Of a stretch of 64,000 bases of DNA, positions 11,791-24,200 are shown piece after piece (position 1 is the first letter of the stretch; every line of letters begins with the position of its first letter). The stretch comes from Heterobilharzia americana. Lineage: Eukaryota; Platyhelminthes; Trematoda; Strigeidida; Schistosomatidae. Location: positions 1,116,001 through 1,180,000 of the forward strand of contig OX104130.1 of NCBI GenBank assembly GCA_944470555.2, read 5' to 3'. A program made the position numbers and the translations under genes. The notes below the pieces were generated by a model, which had not been told where the DNA came from, ran no database searches, and saw only the letters and a list, made by a program, of their open reading frames with translations.

Positions 11791-13150
11791 ATCTTGAAAT
11801 CATTCTAAATGATGTCACAGAATGCTTGTGGAGTAAAACATGTGGAGTTTGCCGCCCTGTTGACGAAATAACAAAGTAAGGGGTTGAATTCAGTCAGCAA
11901 TAAGGACTGGAAAACATGAAATTAGTTTCTGTTTAGTGTCCAATGAATGTATGCATAGAAAGTGTTGTATATTATGGTGAATCATCGAATAGATCCCATC
12001 AATTTTAACGAGAATACTTAACTGTCTGTCTAAGATAATCATCACGAGTAAAGCTCTTCTATCAGCTGGTTTATTTATCCATACGTATGAAGAAAGACCA
12101 TTTAGTATGAAACGTAAATTTATGCAAGTATTTTCATATTTGATAGGTACCTCATTGAAGGCCATATATCGCTAAATAATTAAATGCGTTATGATTTTGT
12201 GTGACTGATATTTTTTGCGTTATCAGCAGATCAGGCAGCCATTATTTGACTATCACCACTTAATCACATTCAAGTAGTAACTGATTCCGTCTTTTCGTTG
12301 ACAGTCGCTTAAACGGCCCTCTGTCCTCACTCCATCTTTCATTTACTTAAAACATCTTGCTGTTTCCATTACATTTTCACATTATGTGTGTTGATCTTCC
12401 ACTCATATCACTACACAGATCCTTTTATTTTATTAACTACGTCTATTTATGTCATACTTGAATGTACGGAATTGTTTGTTCACTGGATACATTGTTTTAT
12501 TTGGTATAAAAATGCTTTGATCTTTTGAATTTGACAGGCTTTTACCGAGCAGTATTGTTTCCATTCAGTTGTTCATTAGCAGGAGTAAATAATCTACAGT
12601 TTCTTTACGTCAACCGACTGTAATACCGTTTTTACCCTTTTTTCTAATTACATATATTGATGTTTGTTTTCGCAGCAATATCCTCTCAGTTTTATTGCCA
12701 GTTTTCCATCGACACTAAGTTTTTACAAGCTGTTTCTGTTTCACTCCATAGTTTTCAGTCAACCTTTCAATTGATGTGTGATGCTTTTTTGTATTAAATT
12801 CCGCTGACCGTTTGGTAATCACTGAAGTTATCCATAACAGGAGACCGATTTTTTGAAATCATGGAGAATAAATGCAACTTCAGTAGATGATCTGGTCGAG
12901 GGACAAATAATAATGATTATTGTTTTGTGTGATTATATATCCATTGAATAATCCTTCATTCCCCAACCGTCCAATTTATTTCAAAGAGCTTTACTACTGT
13001 GTCACTTCGCTTTCGAAGGTGAATATTTTTCTTATCTTCTCATGGACTTGTTCTGAAGACAATATTTCAACATCATGTGAAGTAGGTGTGTTCAGACATT
13101 TTCACTTTATTCTTTTTCTATAAATTCTTGATAATTAACTGATGTATTCC
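11791..13150. other. unrecognised intergenic DNA
   Basis: AT-rich with pyrimidine-rich patches; no coding or repeat feature supported. The 91-codon minus frame at 11890-12165 has no recognisable domain. Confidence 0.4.
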
Positions 13151-13154
13151 CTTT

Positions 13155-13500
13155 GGAGGTTTTTGGGGATTTTATAATTTCAAGATGGTACTCTTCACGG
13201 AACGATATCTGTAGGAGAACCATTGAAAACCATGAGACATTAGAAAACTGTTTCGGCCAAGTACCAGAGTACTCGGCAGTGTGTATGCGTAACCATGCTA
13301 AGGACCGAACCCAGGAGCTTCACGTTACCGTCAAGTCACTGTGTCGGAATTCAATTCAGTTCTACACTTTTCTAATTTTACGTTCCTGATATACCATGAC
13401 GTTCATCCGATGTCGTCGCTGAGCATTTGTCCGCGTGTTCAACTTCGTTTGCCCCACTGATCATGACCTCTTATTTGAGCCTCATCTTAAAGTAGGTTAC
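13155..13500 (-). repeat. SINE-like family B copy, nearly full unit
   Basis: The minus-strand copy has, from right to left, the 5' segment (13400-13500), the tRNA-like region (13300-13350), a degenerate hammerhead-like segment (13240-13280) and the 3' body ending in a GGGATTTTATAATTTC-type motif on the plus strand. Compare 18010-18440 and 60745-61110. Confidence 0.65.
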
Positions 13501-13509
13501 TGTTAGCCA

Positions 13510-13640
13510 CAGATGAAGTCATGAGTACGAACTGATGGGAAGTCTTCTACCTTGGGTATGCATCTATCTACTGCTCCCAGGTTTTCTGTGGTTATCCAAA
13601 TGATGTCAGTCCATGATATATACCAACTTAAAACTAGCTA
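13510..13640 (+). repeat. SINE-like family B partial copy, opposite orientation
   Basis: Plus-strand wording (gtcatgagtacgaactga, GGTTTTCTGTGGTTATCCAAA, GATGTCAGTCCATGATA) matches the body of family B. With the preceding copy it forms an inverted pair. Confidence 0.55.
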
Positions 13641-15984
13641 TTAAGCTTACTACTCATTTAAAGCCTTAAAGAAAAACTGTGCTGAGTTTAAGGTTTGAAC
13701 TAAGTTGTGCATCTGCAGAAGTTATTGATCAATCGTTCCAGTGATAAACGGTCTTCACAGTATTAGACTGTGAACATATCCATTCACTCGACAGTGACAG
13801 GGGATACCATCTTAACCATAAGCGTTCGCGAAAACATACAGAAAGAAGACAAATGTCTCATTATATCATTTAAGTCTTAATCTAATGATTACTTGGCGAT
13901 TCTCGAGTTCTTCAAGTTACGAGACATCTGCCAACCAATTTCTTGAGACGTTTTCTAAATTCTGACCTCTAAATGCAGTCGATAAAGGAAGGCGAGTATG
14001 ATCGGTTACTGTTCCGTTCAACTAAATAAATCCAAAATAATGAGTCAGTCAGTCATTCAGTCAGTCAGAAAACAGGAAAGTCAACGTAGAAAGTTGCCTA
14101 CAAGCCCACGGGTTCAAGTTGCCGAACTTCACAGTAGTACACAAAGAATAGTCGGATAGAAAAACCGATATCAAAGTAGATAAAGTTATATGAAAGAACA
14201 AACAACTTGAGGACAAAGTTTGGTGAAAAATTGAAGCTCAAGATGTCGAGGAGCGAATCCATCTGCACCATTGCTACTGATTTTCAGCCAGATCACCAAG
14301 ACTCCCCAACCTCTGATTTCTGTCGTTTCAGGGACTCCACATGGATAAGACCAAGAGTCACAAAGTTCATACACCACTTCCACTCCCCTGTCTGGCTACT
14401 CTGTACCCTCTTCCAACCTAATTCAACTTTACCTAGCACTTTGAGTCAAACGCTCTATTACGGCAATTACATCAGTCAAGAAATAGGTTTAGGTAGTGTA
14501 ATGACTAACAACACTCGACTGAACACTTGAATGGTGATTGAAAGCAACGCTGGTATAAATAAAACTCAGATACTTACCGAATACCATGAAATAACTTCTA
14601 TTACCTCTGTTGATGAAGGTAAATTAAATCTAATAACATTCATGCCATTCATTTAGATGGAAGCATACTTAACGAGCAGATATAATATCATGAAAAGAAT
14701 AATGTTGATTTTTTTTCAGTTTGCCGAGTCAAGCATAATACTGAAAAAGCGCCAGGATCCTTTATTTATATTTTTTTTCCGTCACGACAATAACCAATTT
14801 TTACGTTTCGACCTCACCAATTCGACCCCACTAATACTTTCCGTGATATACCTTGTAATTTTTTGGAAATTTTCGAAAGAGTTGAATATCTTCATAGTGA
14901 CCGGGATTTATCATCTTCAGTTACTTTGCTGTCGTAACTCTTGTCGTATAAAAGGGGAAAATGACTACCTTTTACAAATGATATCACTGGTTTATTCTTA
15001 TTCATAAAAGTAGTTAGATGGAGCTTCAGAACTGAAAATGGAGAAAAAGAACAACTTACTAACCTGTTTCCTTTCAGTGATTATTAGCTTAAAGTAAATT
15101 TGATGTTTTTATGTGAATCTAATTCGTTTCAAGGTAGATCTCACCGTGGATGGGTGTAAACGATAAACAGTGTTGAAAACTGATAAGAAGTCGACACTTT
15201 TTGATTTACAAAATGTAGCGTGACCATTATCTACGATATCAGTTAGCATAAGTCCTAATTTCTGGTTTAACTGAAGTAACAGGTCATTGCTGTCTGTGTT
15301 ATGGAAATTGAAATTAGACGCTGACGGATACTAAAATATTCTTGGATAGGGTACCCATCCCATATCAATCTGTTTGAATCACATAAAGCGAATTCCCCCT
15401 TTTATACTTTTGGAATATTTTAAAGTATTCAGCTACAGTTTACCAACAATGGCTTTATGTCCAGTTAGTGTATCAGTTAAAAAGGACGAGTCATGAGACA
15501 AAAGATCAAAGGGGTAGTTATCAGTCAACCAAGTACTTCCTTATGAAGAATAGGAACTGAGAAGTGGGAAGAAAATGACGGTAAAAAATTCAATAGACGA
15601 CCTCAACAACCTATTCGAATGGATTTAGACGGCGAAGGCTTCTTTAACAATTAAACCAAGCGATAATTAATCTAAAACAATTAGTTCCCTTTATAAACTT
15701 CGACAAAACAATAAGAAGACGTAAATTGTCTGAACCGTGTAATGTATTTGCGCAACACATTTCGAACTATCTGATCACACACGTACTTGTCATAGGTATT
15801 TATATAAAAACTCATGAAGATAAGGGGTGAGAAAATAAAAAGGGGTCAGGTAGGAAGGCTGACTTAAAGGCCGAATAACAATGAAAATCAATAGAGCGAA
15901 AAAATAATAGTACATCGAACTTGGATTTTCAATAGTTGAATTTACCAAGGAAGGTTTAATGTGACAACAAATTGTTTATAAATA
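13641..15984. other. unrecognised intergenic DNA with a short CAGT repeat
   Basis: A degenerate (CAGT)n run lies at 14041-14068. The 116-codon plus frame at 14657-15007 is hydrophobic with no domain, and the 107-codon frame at 14207-14530 is likewise unrecognised. No splice-site pattern supports either. Confidence 0.4.
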
Positions 15985-16705
15985 CATAAAGGTGGTTTAA
16001 ACTTCCTAATAGCTAAGGCTTCAACAAATTTCAGGATCCCTCCCCAACATGTTTTGTAAATAGGTGTAAAGGAAGTAGCCACATAAATCTTGTGACCTGT
16101 CTCAAAGATATGTTTAGCGATCGAAGAACTTGGACGTTTGCTACCAACATTTATAGGTTCAGGTGATTTGATTTGCTTCTAAAGACACTTTGGAATATGT
16201 TCCGAGGCCCTTACTTGCATGGATCTATTAGTCCTCCCTATGTATGTGTCACCACACGTACATTTGAATTGGTAGATACAATGGGATGTGACATTATCGT
16301 TCACATGCTATGGGGGTTTGGGGGAATGTAAGGGCTTTCGTGGTTTCTATTACTCGAATCCTGGCGGCATAGTAAGTCCTTCCAACAGCAACGTTAAGTC
16401 TCTACTTAAGGATTGCACTCTGAGAGTCACCTTTGTACGGAATGCTGATGAAGACATCCTTCTTTGGGACTGACTGCAGTTCTAGTTTTGAGGCTCTGCT
16501 GATTTTGTTCTGCCTGGTAAATGTTGATGGATAGTTATTTTCCAACAAAATATCGGTCAGTGTTCCTCTTTCATCTTCTAAAGTATCCTCGGTGCATATT
16601 CGTTGAATTCTGCTGAATAAGCACCTTACTAACGTTCGCTTGTACTGAACTGGGCAAAAGCTATGGTGATTCAGATATTGCCCTGTCCATGTGGGTTTTC
16701 TGCAG
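15985..16705 (-). mobile_element. Penelope-like element PLE-B fragment
   Basis: Read on the minus strand, the translation (in changing frames) shows the post-RT linker: KPTWTGQYLNHHSFCPVQYK, then TLVRCLFSRIQRICTEDTLE, then NYPSTF. Next comes VFISIPYKGDSQSAIL. Further on is the GIY-YIG region, with LPIQMYVW and then a TYIG-type core (plus strand near 16230-16280). Last is SSSIAKHIFETGHK-like wording near 16080-16130. This order (RT tail, linker, GIY-YIG) is that of the PLE polyprotein. At least three frame changes and several stops make it a dead relic. It is a different family from PLE-A. Confidence 0.75.
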
Positions 16706-17480
16706 ATAGATCGTTAATCAGAAAAGTCAGTAAGAGTAGTAACAATATGCAGAATTGTTTACTTTATTGTTAAAGGTGAAAGCTTGACACCAAAATGGTT
16801 GTTAATTGAATCATGCGAACACTCTCCACGTAAGCATGGACGAGTGTTATGCAGTTGTTAGATATGGTACTCATCAATTTTTTATGATTTATATATCAGA
16901 GATAAATCTCTAGGTAATTTCAACAAATCTTTACAGCTGATGGTGTGGATATTCAGGATGAGTTGTTCTCTAGACTATGAATTCTGTTGGCAAACATTTT
17001 AGTATCATGCTAGACGACGTCGTCAGTGCATCACAGCTTCACGAGGAGCTCCAAGTAAACTTGAAACTCAGCATCAAATAAATAACCATATAAACCAATA
17101 AGTTATGATAAATACTAAACAGCTGGATGCACCTTTGGAGCGTAGCATCGGCTGATTCGCTTGGTTGATATATTAGTGCTTCGTCATCTACATGATTTGG
17201 CTTCGTCAGAAGAATGTCAGCAGAAAGAAAATAATTGGATGAAAAGATGAGGTGAAGCTGAGTGATATTCAAAAATATACGTGTAGGACGCTGTCATAAC
17301 ACCACTTGAAAAATGGTGTCAGATATATCCATTAAGTTGAGGAATACATTCAATGCGAAAGGAATTCTACTGTGAAATAATTTAGTCAGTAAGACCTACT
17401 ATATTTACCATTTTGACACTGAACAAATATCTTAGAAGTTACTATAGCTGATGAAATTCAAACTGAAGGTTTGTCGGGAC
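16706..17480. other. unrecognised intergenic DNA
   Basis: No gene or repeat recognised. Confidence 0.4.
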
Positions 17481-17484
17481 CTGT

Positions 17485-17765
17485 TTACTTCAGGCTGGCA
17501 TTCATTACGGACTGAGGTCAGTTGGAGAACAATTGGATACCTGGGGCATTGAACGGCTGCTTCATTCTTGTGTTGGACTCCTCAAAAGTGTGCATCCGTG
17601 ACCCTTCTCGACTAGAGGTGGAATTCAGGACAATCAAACGTCAGGGAGATGACCTTAGCATTTTGTCACTGGGTGGGAACTCAGTGATCCACATTTTCTT
17701 ACTTCTTTCAACTGGCGATTTACCGTGATCTTCCTTTCACCACCATATCATGGTGACCTAATCAC
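17485..17765 (-). repeat. SINE-like family B copy
   Basis: The plus strand shows the reverse of the family: CATTACGGACTGAGGTCAG, GGACTCCTCA, then CACTGGGTGGGAACTCAG where the tRNA-like region would be, then ACATTTTCTTACTTCTTTC. The core reads TTGAGGA and GAAG, so no functional ribozyme is expected. Confidence 0.6.
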
Positions 17766-18009
17766 TGGTGTTATTCATTTATGGTGCCTGTCATTTTAAT
17801 GCTGAACTGATGGTATAAGATCCGTTCCCATCACAACTTGCGGAAATGCTACATTTCTTCTTGATGCCAATCTGTTAAGTAACATATACAGAAGGAAAAT
17901 TATGGTTAAATAGAATATTGAGCTGAAGAAAATGAGTACAATCAAAACAGTAAACTATCGATAATCTTTAGCGCAACATATGATTGACGCTTTTCAATCA
18001 AAAAGATGA

Positions 18010-18440
18010 TTTTTTATTTCAAGTTGGTATTTGCCAAGGACTGACATAAGTTAGAGAACTATTGAAAACTAGGATCACTGTACAGATGTTTTGCCCTGGT
18101 ATGAATCTTCTGAGCAGTGAGCACCCAGGAAATCCAGGTTTTGCGGTGAGCCTGTTACCACCAAGCCACTTCATCGAAATCTAACGGTCTACATTTTTCT
18201 ACTTACGTTAATTCGTGATGCAGCGTGACTTTATTCAGATAGTATCATTCAGTATCTGTCCTAAAATTTGACCTGGTTTACCCCGGAGGTTATGACTGCT
18301 TATTGAACTTCGGGAAATCATCTGATATCTTTAGCTGAAGACTTCCTGCAATATCTAGACCTGAGGTGTTAGTATTTTTACCCCACACCACTCCCACCAA
18401 AAATAATGCTAGAAGTTAGTGTCTTCATGGTCTCCTAATG
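18010..18440 (-). repeat. SINE-like family B copy, long unit
   Basis: It contains TTTCAAGTTGGTATTTGCCA, the eroded core, the tRNA-like region (18130-18175), CTACATTTTTCTACTTACG, GCAGCGTGACTTTATTCAG and further 5' sequence matching 60990-61110. This shows the repeat unit extends well beyond the tRNA-like part. Confidence 0.6.
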
Positions 18441-19375
18441 TCTTTCAAACTAACTGTTGTAAGACTTTAGTCACCCAACTCCTACTTCACATAATAGTGT
18501 ATGTTGGGAAAGGTTGTGCGTGGAGACACACATTTCTCTGGTAATTCTTGTCAGTTTTACACAACCGTTCCTATTTTAACCCAAATAAATGGAAAATAAG
18601 GGTAAAATATGTTCCAAAGATCTAGTCATTGTGTCTTTTTCACCTTGTAAATTTTCTGTGATCCTGTAAGAACCTAAATGAATTCAAATATTGTATACGG
18701 AATGTCTAATTAACTTCATTTGTGAACAGAAATCCTTTCATTTTGATAGGTACGTCAAATATAGGAGATGTATTCCGGTGGTTTGAATAGTAATAACAAT
18801 AGTAATAAGTTTATCTGCCATACAAAATGTATGTTACAGTAGGCAGTGGTGAAAAATATTTGTACCTTAGGATAAGGATGTTAGTTGTTTGATGTTATCC
18901 CAGCTTTGAAGTTTGTTCTTGGCAATATCACGTAACAGTTAGTTGTTGTTAGGCTATCGTCTGCTATGAAAAAGGGAACGAATAGGAAAGTGTTAGTTCA
19001 TTTATTGGTAGTTCGGTCAGCACAAAAATCCGCAATTTCAGCTAGCTGTTTTACAAATACTTATCCCATGCAATGTTGTCTATTTAGAAGCCTATTCCCA
19101 TATTTTATGATGTCTTTTCTTCAATTAATTGTCAATATACAAAACGGCTCGTTAAAACTATTTTTAAAATGTGCGATTATACGTAACAACTTGAAGACGC
19201 ATTTAGATGGTTCAGAAAGATTGGAGGAAAGTAGCTTGATAGAATGTAATCTGTGGAAACTATTTGGTAGCTCAAGGACATCATCATCAACAATACCAAC
19301 ACACTACTATGTATTCTTGGATATTATTACAAGTTGCCAAACTTCATATCACAAAGTAATAAGATGAAAGATGAA
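18441..19375. other. unrecognised DNA with a 133-codon frame
   Basis: The plus frame at 18966-19367 begins with MKKGTNRKVLVHLLVVRSAQ and is one of the longer frames not assigned to a transposon. It has no recognisable domain, no convincing signal peptide and no splice context. Chance or an old repeat is the simplest reading. Confidence 0.35.
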
Positions 19376-19560
19376 GAAAGAAAGAAAAGCCGGCCAGTGG
19401 CTTGTGTTACAAAGGCAAAGGTGCCTGAGCATCTGAAACGTTCCAGTGTCCTGTACCTTTAATGGCCATGCTTCACAGTCATACAGTAGAGACAAGCTAA
19501 CTGCGGTGGAATACACTCAACCGTCAATAGGTAATGCAGTATCGCAGCGACGCCGTACAT
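19376..19560 (-). pseudogene. RTE/SR2-like LINE C-terminal fragment
   Basis: The minus strand reads VYSTAVSLSLLYDCEAWPLK, then VQDTGTFQMLRHLC. This is the region behind the RT domain where related LINEs have a VRSxLLYGxExWxLxxxDxRxLxxFxxRCLR pattern. Only about 45 codons survive. Confidence 0.65.
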
Positions 19561-20580
19561 AATATAATCTAATAAAAACCAAAATTATTTGCCTAGGAAA
19601 TCTGTGCACGGATACAAGAGGCTAAAATTGCTCAACAAAATACAAGATGACTAACCATGCGTAAACCAAGGTTCAAGCAAGAACGGATGGACATAAATAT
19701 ATAAAATATACATGTCTTTGACAGTGATAAATCGGTAATTAATTAATACGCAAGTATCATTTAAAGAAGATAATAAAATAGTACATCTACCCTAGTGGCA
19801 GTCTTCCGCTCTTGTCCAAATTAGATAACCTTTCATGTTGTTCATAAGTACATAAATAAAAGTAGTGCAACAATACTTTGCTAGAAATGAAGGATGAACT
19901 AAGGCCATGACTACAAAAGATTCCGCTTGCTTCAATTTCACCTGTGACTAACGAAATAAACCACTAGAAATATTTAAGAAAAGTGTACAGATTATTGTGA
20001 GAAATTTGTAAATTAGCTGTCTGGAGAAACAATCAACTTACCGCTTGTGAAGGCAAGAAGAAATCTTTTCAGTACTTAGATCCCGCGGTGGATCCCGTGA
20101 CAGCACTGTTGACAATCGCTTTTAAGCGGTACTTTAATTAATATCAGTCCATTACTAACACTAGCTTGAAGCAATTTGTTACGTAGTGAAAACTCCTCAC
20201 AGACAAAAGGCAAATATTCCCATTTTAACTAGCTGGTAAACTATAACTTCTGTTGATCACGATGAGACTAATTTAGTTTCCTGTTTTTCCAGCAACCAAA
20301 GTATTTTTTTGTTTTTTTTCACTGAGAGACAGACGGTGTTGTTTTCTATGTTCTTTCCGGCAATAAACGTAGTTTAATTAGACCTTGTCAATGTTAAATG
20401 GAAAATATCCAGTCTATAGGATGTAAACTATGGGTCAATATATTTTCTATCTTTTATCATCGTTGGTGCGACTGATTCTGTTCTGATTAGTGTTTCGGTG
20501 TAACAAACAAATATCTAACGGTTTATTTCTATTTAAACAGCATAATAAAATATTAGAGAAGTAGGAAACTGTAATCTGCT
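19561..20580. other. unrecognised intergenic DNA
   Basis: No gene or repeat recognised. Confidence 0.4.
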
Positions 20581-20584
20581 GAAC

Positions 20585-20762
20585 TTCAACCCTGTGGCTG
20601 ATTGGCTTACGCATTCGTCGCAAGACCCAAAGGTTCTGAGTCCGACTCCTGTAGGGTCGGGGATGCATAATGCTGAGCGGGCCCATAGTAAGACGAAATA
20701 TCTGCTCGGTGACCTTATGCTTTTAATGGTTCTTTGACTGATATGAGTCCGCGATGCATGCT
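20585..20762 (+). repeat. SINE-like family B copy with clear tRNA-like head
   Basis: The plus-strand head CTGTGGCTGATTGGCTTACG (A-box-like) is followed by GGTTCTGAGTCCGACTCCTG (B-box-like). Then come GGGATGCATAATGCTGAGCG, AAGACGAAA and the body AATGGTTCTTTGACTGATAT. The core CTGAGCG departs from the hammerhead consensus. Confidence 0.7.
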
Positions 20763-20904
20763 AACTAGAAATATCTAACTATTTTCTTGGAATGTAATGC
20801 GATTAAACCTATGTCTGTCGTAAACAGTATCCCTGAAAACTATTTTGATAAGTCTGACTGATAACGGATCTAAAACTAATACACATTTAGTTCACTTGAT
20901 AAAT

Positions 20905-21570
20905 TTGAATGAAGCAGGAACAAATACACTTGCAGAACAAAATTAGCTCACTTTATTTCTTGACCATTCATCAGCTGCAAACAGTCTATAATAACTTCTG
21001 TTCTGTCAACTATAAGTGTGGTTTAGTCAAGACTCTCTTCACTAGGAGAGGGATGCTGCACTCCAACGAGGAGGATTCGCTATCATTGAGAAGGCTGCTG
21101 TATAGAATGGATATCTGAAAAAAGTCATGATCATGTATGGAATGAAATTTAATGAGACACCCAAGCACCAAACAATTTAGAAAAAACCTGTTTTTCTTCG
21201 TTTATTCTTCAAAGGTGGTGAGACATCTGAAAAATGGAAAAAGGATAGAAGCTGCACTGCGAAACAGCATCTCCGCTCTCAGTCTAATCTCAGTTTTAAC
21301 TGCAAAATGCTCAATAACACAGTCGGAAATAGACGAATATTCAGCTCACATCACCTCCAACTGTATATATCAACCCAAAGTTGTATATGGAAACAAGTAC
21401 ATAGAATGAACCGAAGGATGGCATCTACTTGATTTTAAAAGCACATTCCGAGAAATCTTCGACTGAAAGATAGGAAGTTCTTCGCGCTGTATTTATTACG
21501 GTTTACTGAAGCTCTCGTCATCAAACATTTTTAACCTGACCTATGTACTCAGAAATAGACTGACCCTACA
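20905..21570 (+). mobile_element. Penelope-like element PLE-C fragment
   Basis: The plus-strand frame at 20909-21118 carries TVYNNFCSVNYKCGLVKTLF, then TRRGMLHSNE, matching the PLE segment after the RT palm. The frame at 21152-21409 gives KVVRHLKNGKRIEAALRN, a linker, then NCIYQPKVVYGNKYIE, a degraded GIY-YIG core with Tyr-Ile-Glu for Tyr-Ile-Gly. Around 21480-21560 follows LLRFTEALVIKHF, one stop, PDLCTQK, the typical downstream AEA/KP motif. Stops and shifts separate the pieces. The order and spacing are those of a PLE, and the wording differs from PLE-A and PLE-B. Confidence 0.65.
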
Positions 21571-22253
21571 CCTAACCGACTATCTCTCTGACAACCCCTT
21601 TTCTTACACTCCTGTCTGTTTGTTGTCCCCTTCTTTCCACACCTCTAGAATTTTCTGCTTCATAAGATATAAGTTACCACTGGTTTTGACTAAGATTTGT
21701 GAATAATATTCCTGTATTTCCTTGATTCATTACCTTGTTGTTAATCCTAAATTTCTTATCTCCATTTATTTCTTCACGTTTGAACGGTGTTTTGTCATTA
21801 CTGATAATAATAATTCATTTAAATTACAGGCTATCTGCAGCTAGTGAAAGGTTGTAAGATAAAATGAGCTCATTGTATTCTGCAGTTGTCTTTGTTCTTG
21901 TTTGTTCGAATCCGAAATCTCATGAAAGGTAGACAAAAATGGTGTAAACATGAGATTACGTTTTCGTACCAGGATGAAACACCCTGCTAAGAAATAAGAT
22001 AGTTCTTTTGATAACTCACTTTTAAAGAACAGGATGTACTGGGTACCAACTTAATTTATACACGGCATTTAAAGATGGACTGTATTCAAGTTTAAACTCC
22101 CGCTTGTCTCTGTCGACGTTGCGGTGGCTTCTTCGAAGACAATGAGATGAAATCTGTCTGAAAAAAAGATAAAACGATTGGAAGGAAGGAAATTAATTAA
22201 CGGTAAAACGAATATTTTTGAACAGATGGAATGTTGAAACCTTTAGCAAATAT
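21571..22253. other. unrecognised intergenic DNA
   Basis: No gene or repeat recognised. Confidence 0.4.
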
Positions 22254-23100
22254 AAAGCATCAACATAATTGCATCACTTCGATCGGTTTCTGACCATGCC
22301 AGCTAGGTCTTTACTAACGAATTTCTCCTAGTTCTCAGAATATAAACGCAGGTTTTACAACCCTTTAAAGTTAGAAGAGAACATAATACTTTAGTCCCTG
22401 CCGCAGCCGCTAAGGTCAGCTGAATCACTTCTTATACACGGTTGATGAGCTCCGCTCCAAATCAGCGACACGGCCATCCGGTGCTTAAATCATCTTTATC
22501 TGACTGGAGAGCACCACTGATCGGTATGACTGGCTTGAAACTTGTGTCAGTCAGAAGTATATTTCATACTCACAATCTTCACGCCGACGTTTTGCAAGCA
22601 GATCATGTTACCTAATCCGAAAATGTTGACTTCTACAGGAAACCATAGTATGATAAAACCAGGGTCCTTAGTTCTATCATTACCTATCAACTCTCAATAT
22701 TCCCTAAAGTTTCCAAAGGATCAAAGCCTGTGATATGAAAATTTTGCTTTATGTAGATCAAGTACTCTGAAACGTTACGATCAAATAAAGTACTTAAACT
22801 ATACTCGAAATTCTTCGTAGGTGAAATTTTAAAGAAATGAGCTATGCATTTTAAACCGGTGGCGGTCAGAATGATTCATAAACATCTCGTCAAACTGCCA
22901 ACACTAATCAACAGTATCTCTAGTGATCGGAGTGCTTTCAACGTTTCATGCGTCTTCACCATCTTTAGCACTCAGGTTACTGTAAAGGCCTTAAAAATGG
23001 GTGAAATATAGAATTAAGGTAATAGTGTGTTTACTTGCAGCTTGTGAGTTATAAAGTTCAACAAATGTCACGCTGTAGAGTTGACCTGCATTACATTACC
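22254..23100 (+). repeat. ~850-bp dispersed repeat, copy 1
   Basis: This stretch is repeated, reverse-complemented, at 32436-33290. In a 200-base part that I compared by eye I counted about eight differences, so the copies are close. The match starts abruptly at AGCATCAACATAATTGCATC and stops abruptly near TGCATTACATTACC. I found no terminal inverted repeats, no TG...CA ends and no clear target duplication. A frame starting ATGAGCTCCGCTCC near 22447 is shared with the other copy but is shifted here by small deletions, so only the downstream part (22542-22733) stays open. Confidence 0.85.
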
Positions 23101-23559
23101 AAAAGGGTGTGATATGCTTACTTCGGAAGAATTCCTCGACGGCAGAAAGATAATGATCCCTAAAACTATGGTTTCAACGGTCGTTTATTTAGATTTCATT
23201 CCACCATTTCAGTCAGATAGATAGATGAAGCTTGCAAAACTTCATGATGAATTCGTTAGTGAGTAATATTTGAGAAAACAAGACATTTTTACTTGTGAGC
23301 CTAAATTCTTAAAGGCAAACTCCTTACATGCATAAAGCAGTACGCATTGAGTGGGATATGTTCAGCTCAACAAGAAAATGTTGCCTAGTGGTACAGAAAT
23401 TGTTGAGTTTAAATGAAGAGACTATAAATAATGTATTGGCTTATGTTCTGTGGAAGATTTTGATCATCCTCGATTCTTTACCGAAGTCAAGTGATTTAAA
23501 TAAAAAATAATACTAGTAATACGTTGAAGAGAGAATTCGAAATCTTTACTGTATAACCC
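23101..23559. other. unrecognised intergenic DNA
   Basis: No gene or repeat recognised. Confidence 0.4.
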
Positions 23560-24200
23560 TGCAAGGAAAGCACCTAAGGGATGTTACGTAAGCTTCTCAG
23601 TGAGGTTAGGATTGAAGTGGCTTTTAAACCCACAAACTCACTTAGAAATAACCTTTGCCAGCGTAAAGCCCAATAGATCCAGCTAAACAAAATAATGTTC
23701 TTTACCAAAACACTTACAACGATTGATAGGTCAAATAAATAGGTCCCAGTAGTCGATCAGCCTCAATTAGGCTTAACCAGCAAAATACTCAGTCGAATCA
23801 ACGTTGGTAGATCCTGGTAGGACAGAGAATTTAGAGAAAAGATCGACCATAGCTATTCATGCCACCTACAAAAAGAATGGAACAGAGTGAAAATCCTTAA
23901 AACGAACTTCTTTGGGTGGAGATAGAGATTGATAACCGAATGTCTGTTTGTCGAACCAACACATATAACATGTAGCAGGAATGACTCAGTATCTGTTCCG
24001 AATGTACTGGAAATCCTACTAACCATATCACAAAGGAGACGAGACAATAAGAACTATAAGAAGCACTTCAAAAAATCTGCAGTTGTTTTTATATGACAAT
24101 GGACAATAAATTTTGCTGGGAATATAATCCAGTAAATGACACGATTTCACTGTATGATTTATCTGATAAACCAACTGAAATGAAATTACAAACGTTTTAG
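23560..24200 (+). mobile_element. decayed PLE-A copy (linker, endonuclease and terminus)
   Basis: The plus strand reads VRIEVAFKPTNSLRNNLCQR, the same wording as PLE-A elements at 31.6 and 57.6 kb (VAFKPTN and LRxKLCRLKDP). It then passes through badly decayed endonuclease sequence (23720-24060). It ends in the PLE terminal region at 24085-24200 (GACAATGGACAATAAATTTT, TTTCACTGTATGATTTATC). No frame is open for long. Confidence 0.7.

Noticed and set aside
18966..19367. 133-codon plus frame considered as a gene
   Set aside because: No domain, no splice context, and composition like random AT-rich DNA; kept only as an unrecognised stretch.
22254..23100. 850-bp repeat as a solo LTR
   Set aside because: The ends are not TG...CA, no flanking duplication was seen, and no primer-binding or polypurine signals were found.
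24140..24180. Hammerhead in the PLE terminus (CTGATAAACC ... GAAATG)
   Set aside because: PLE termini in other animals are known to carry hammerheads, but here the invariant GA after CTGAN is missing in every copy inspected.
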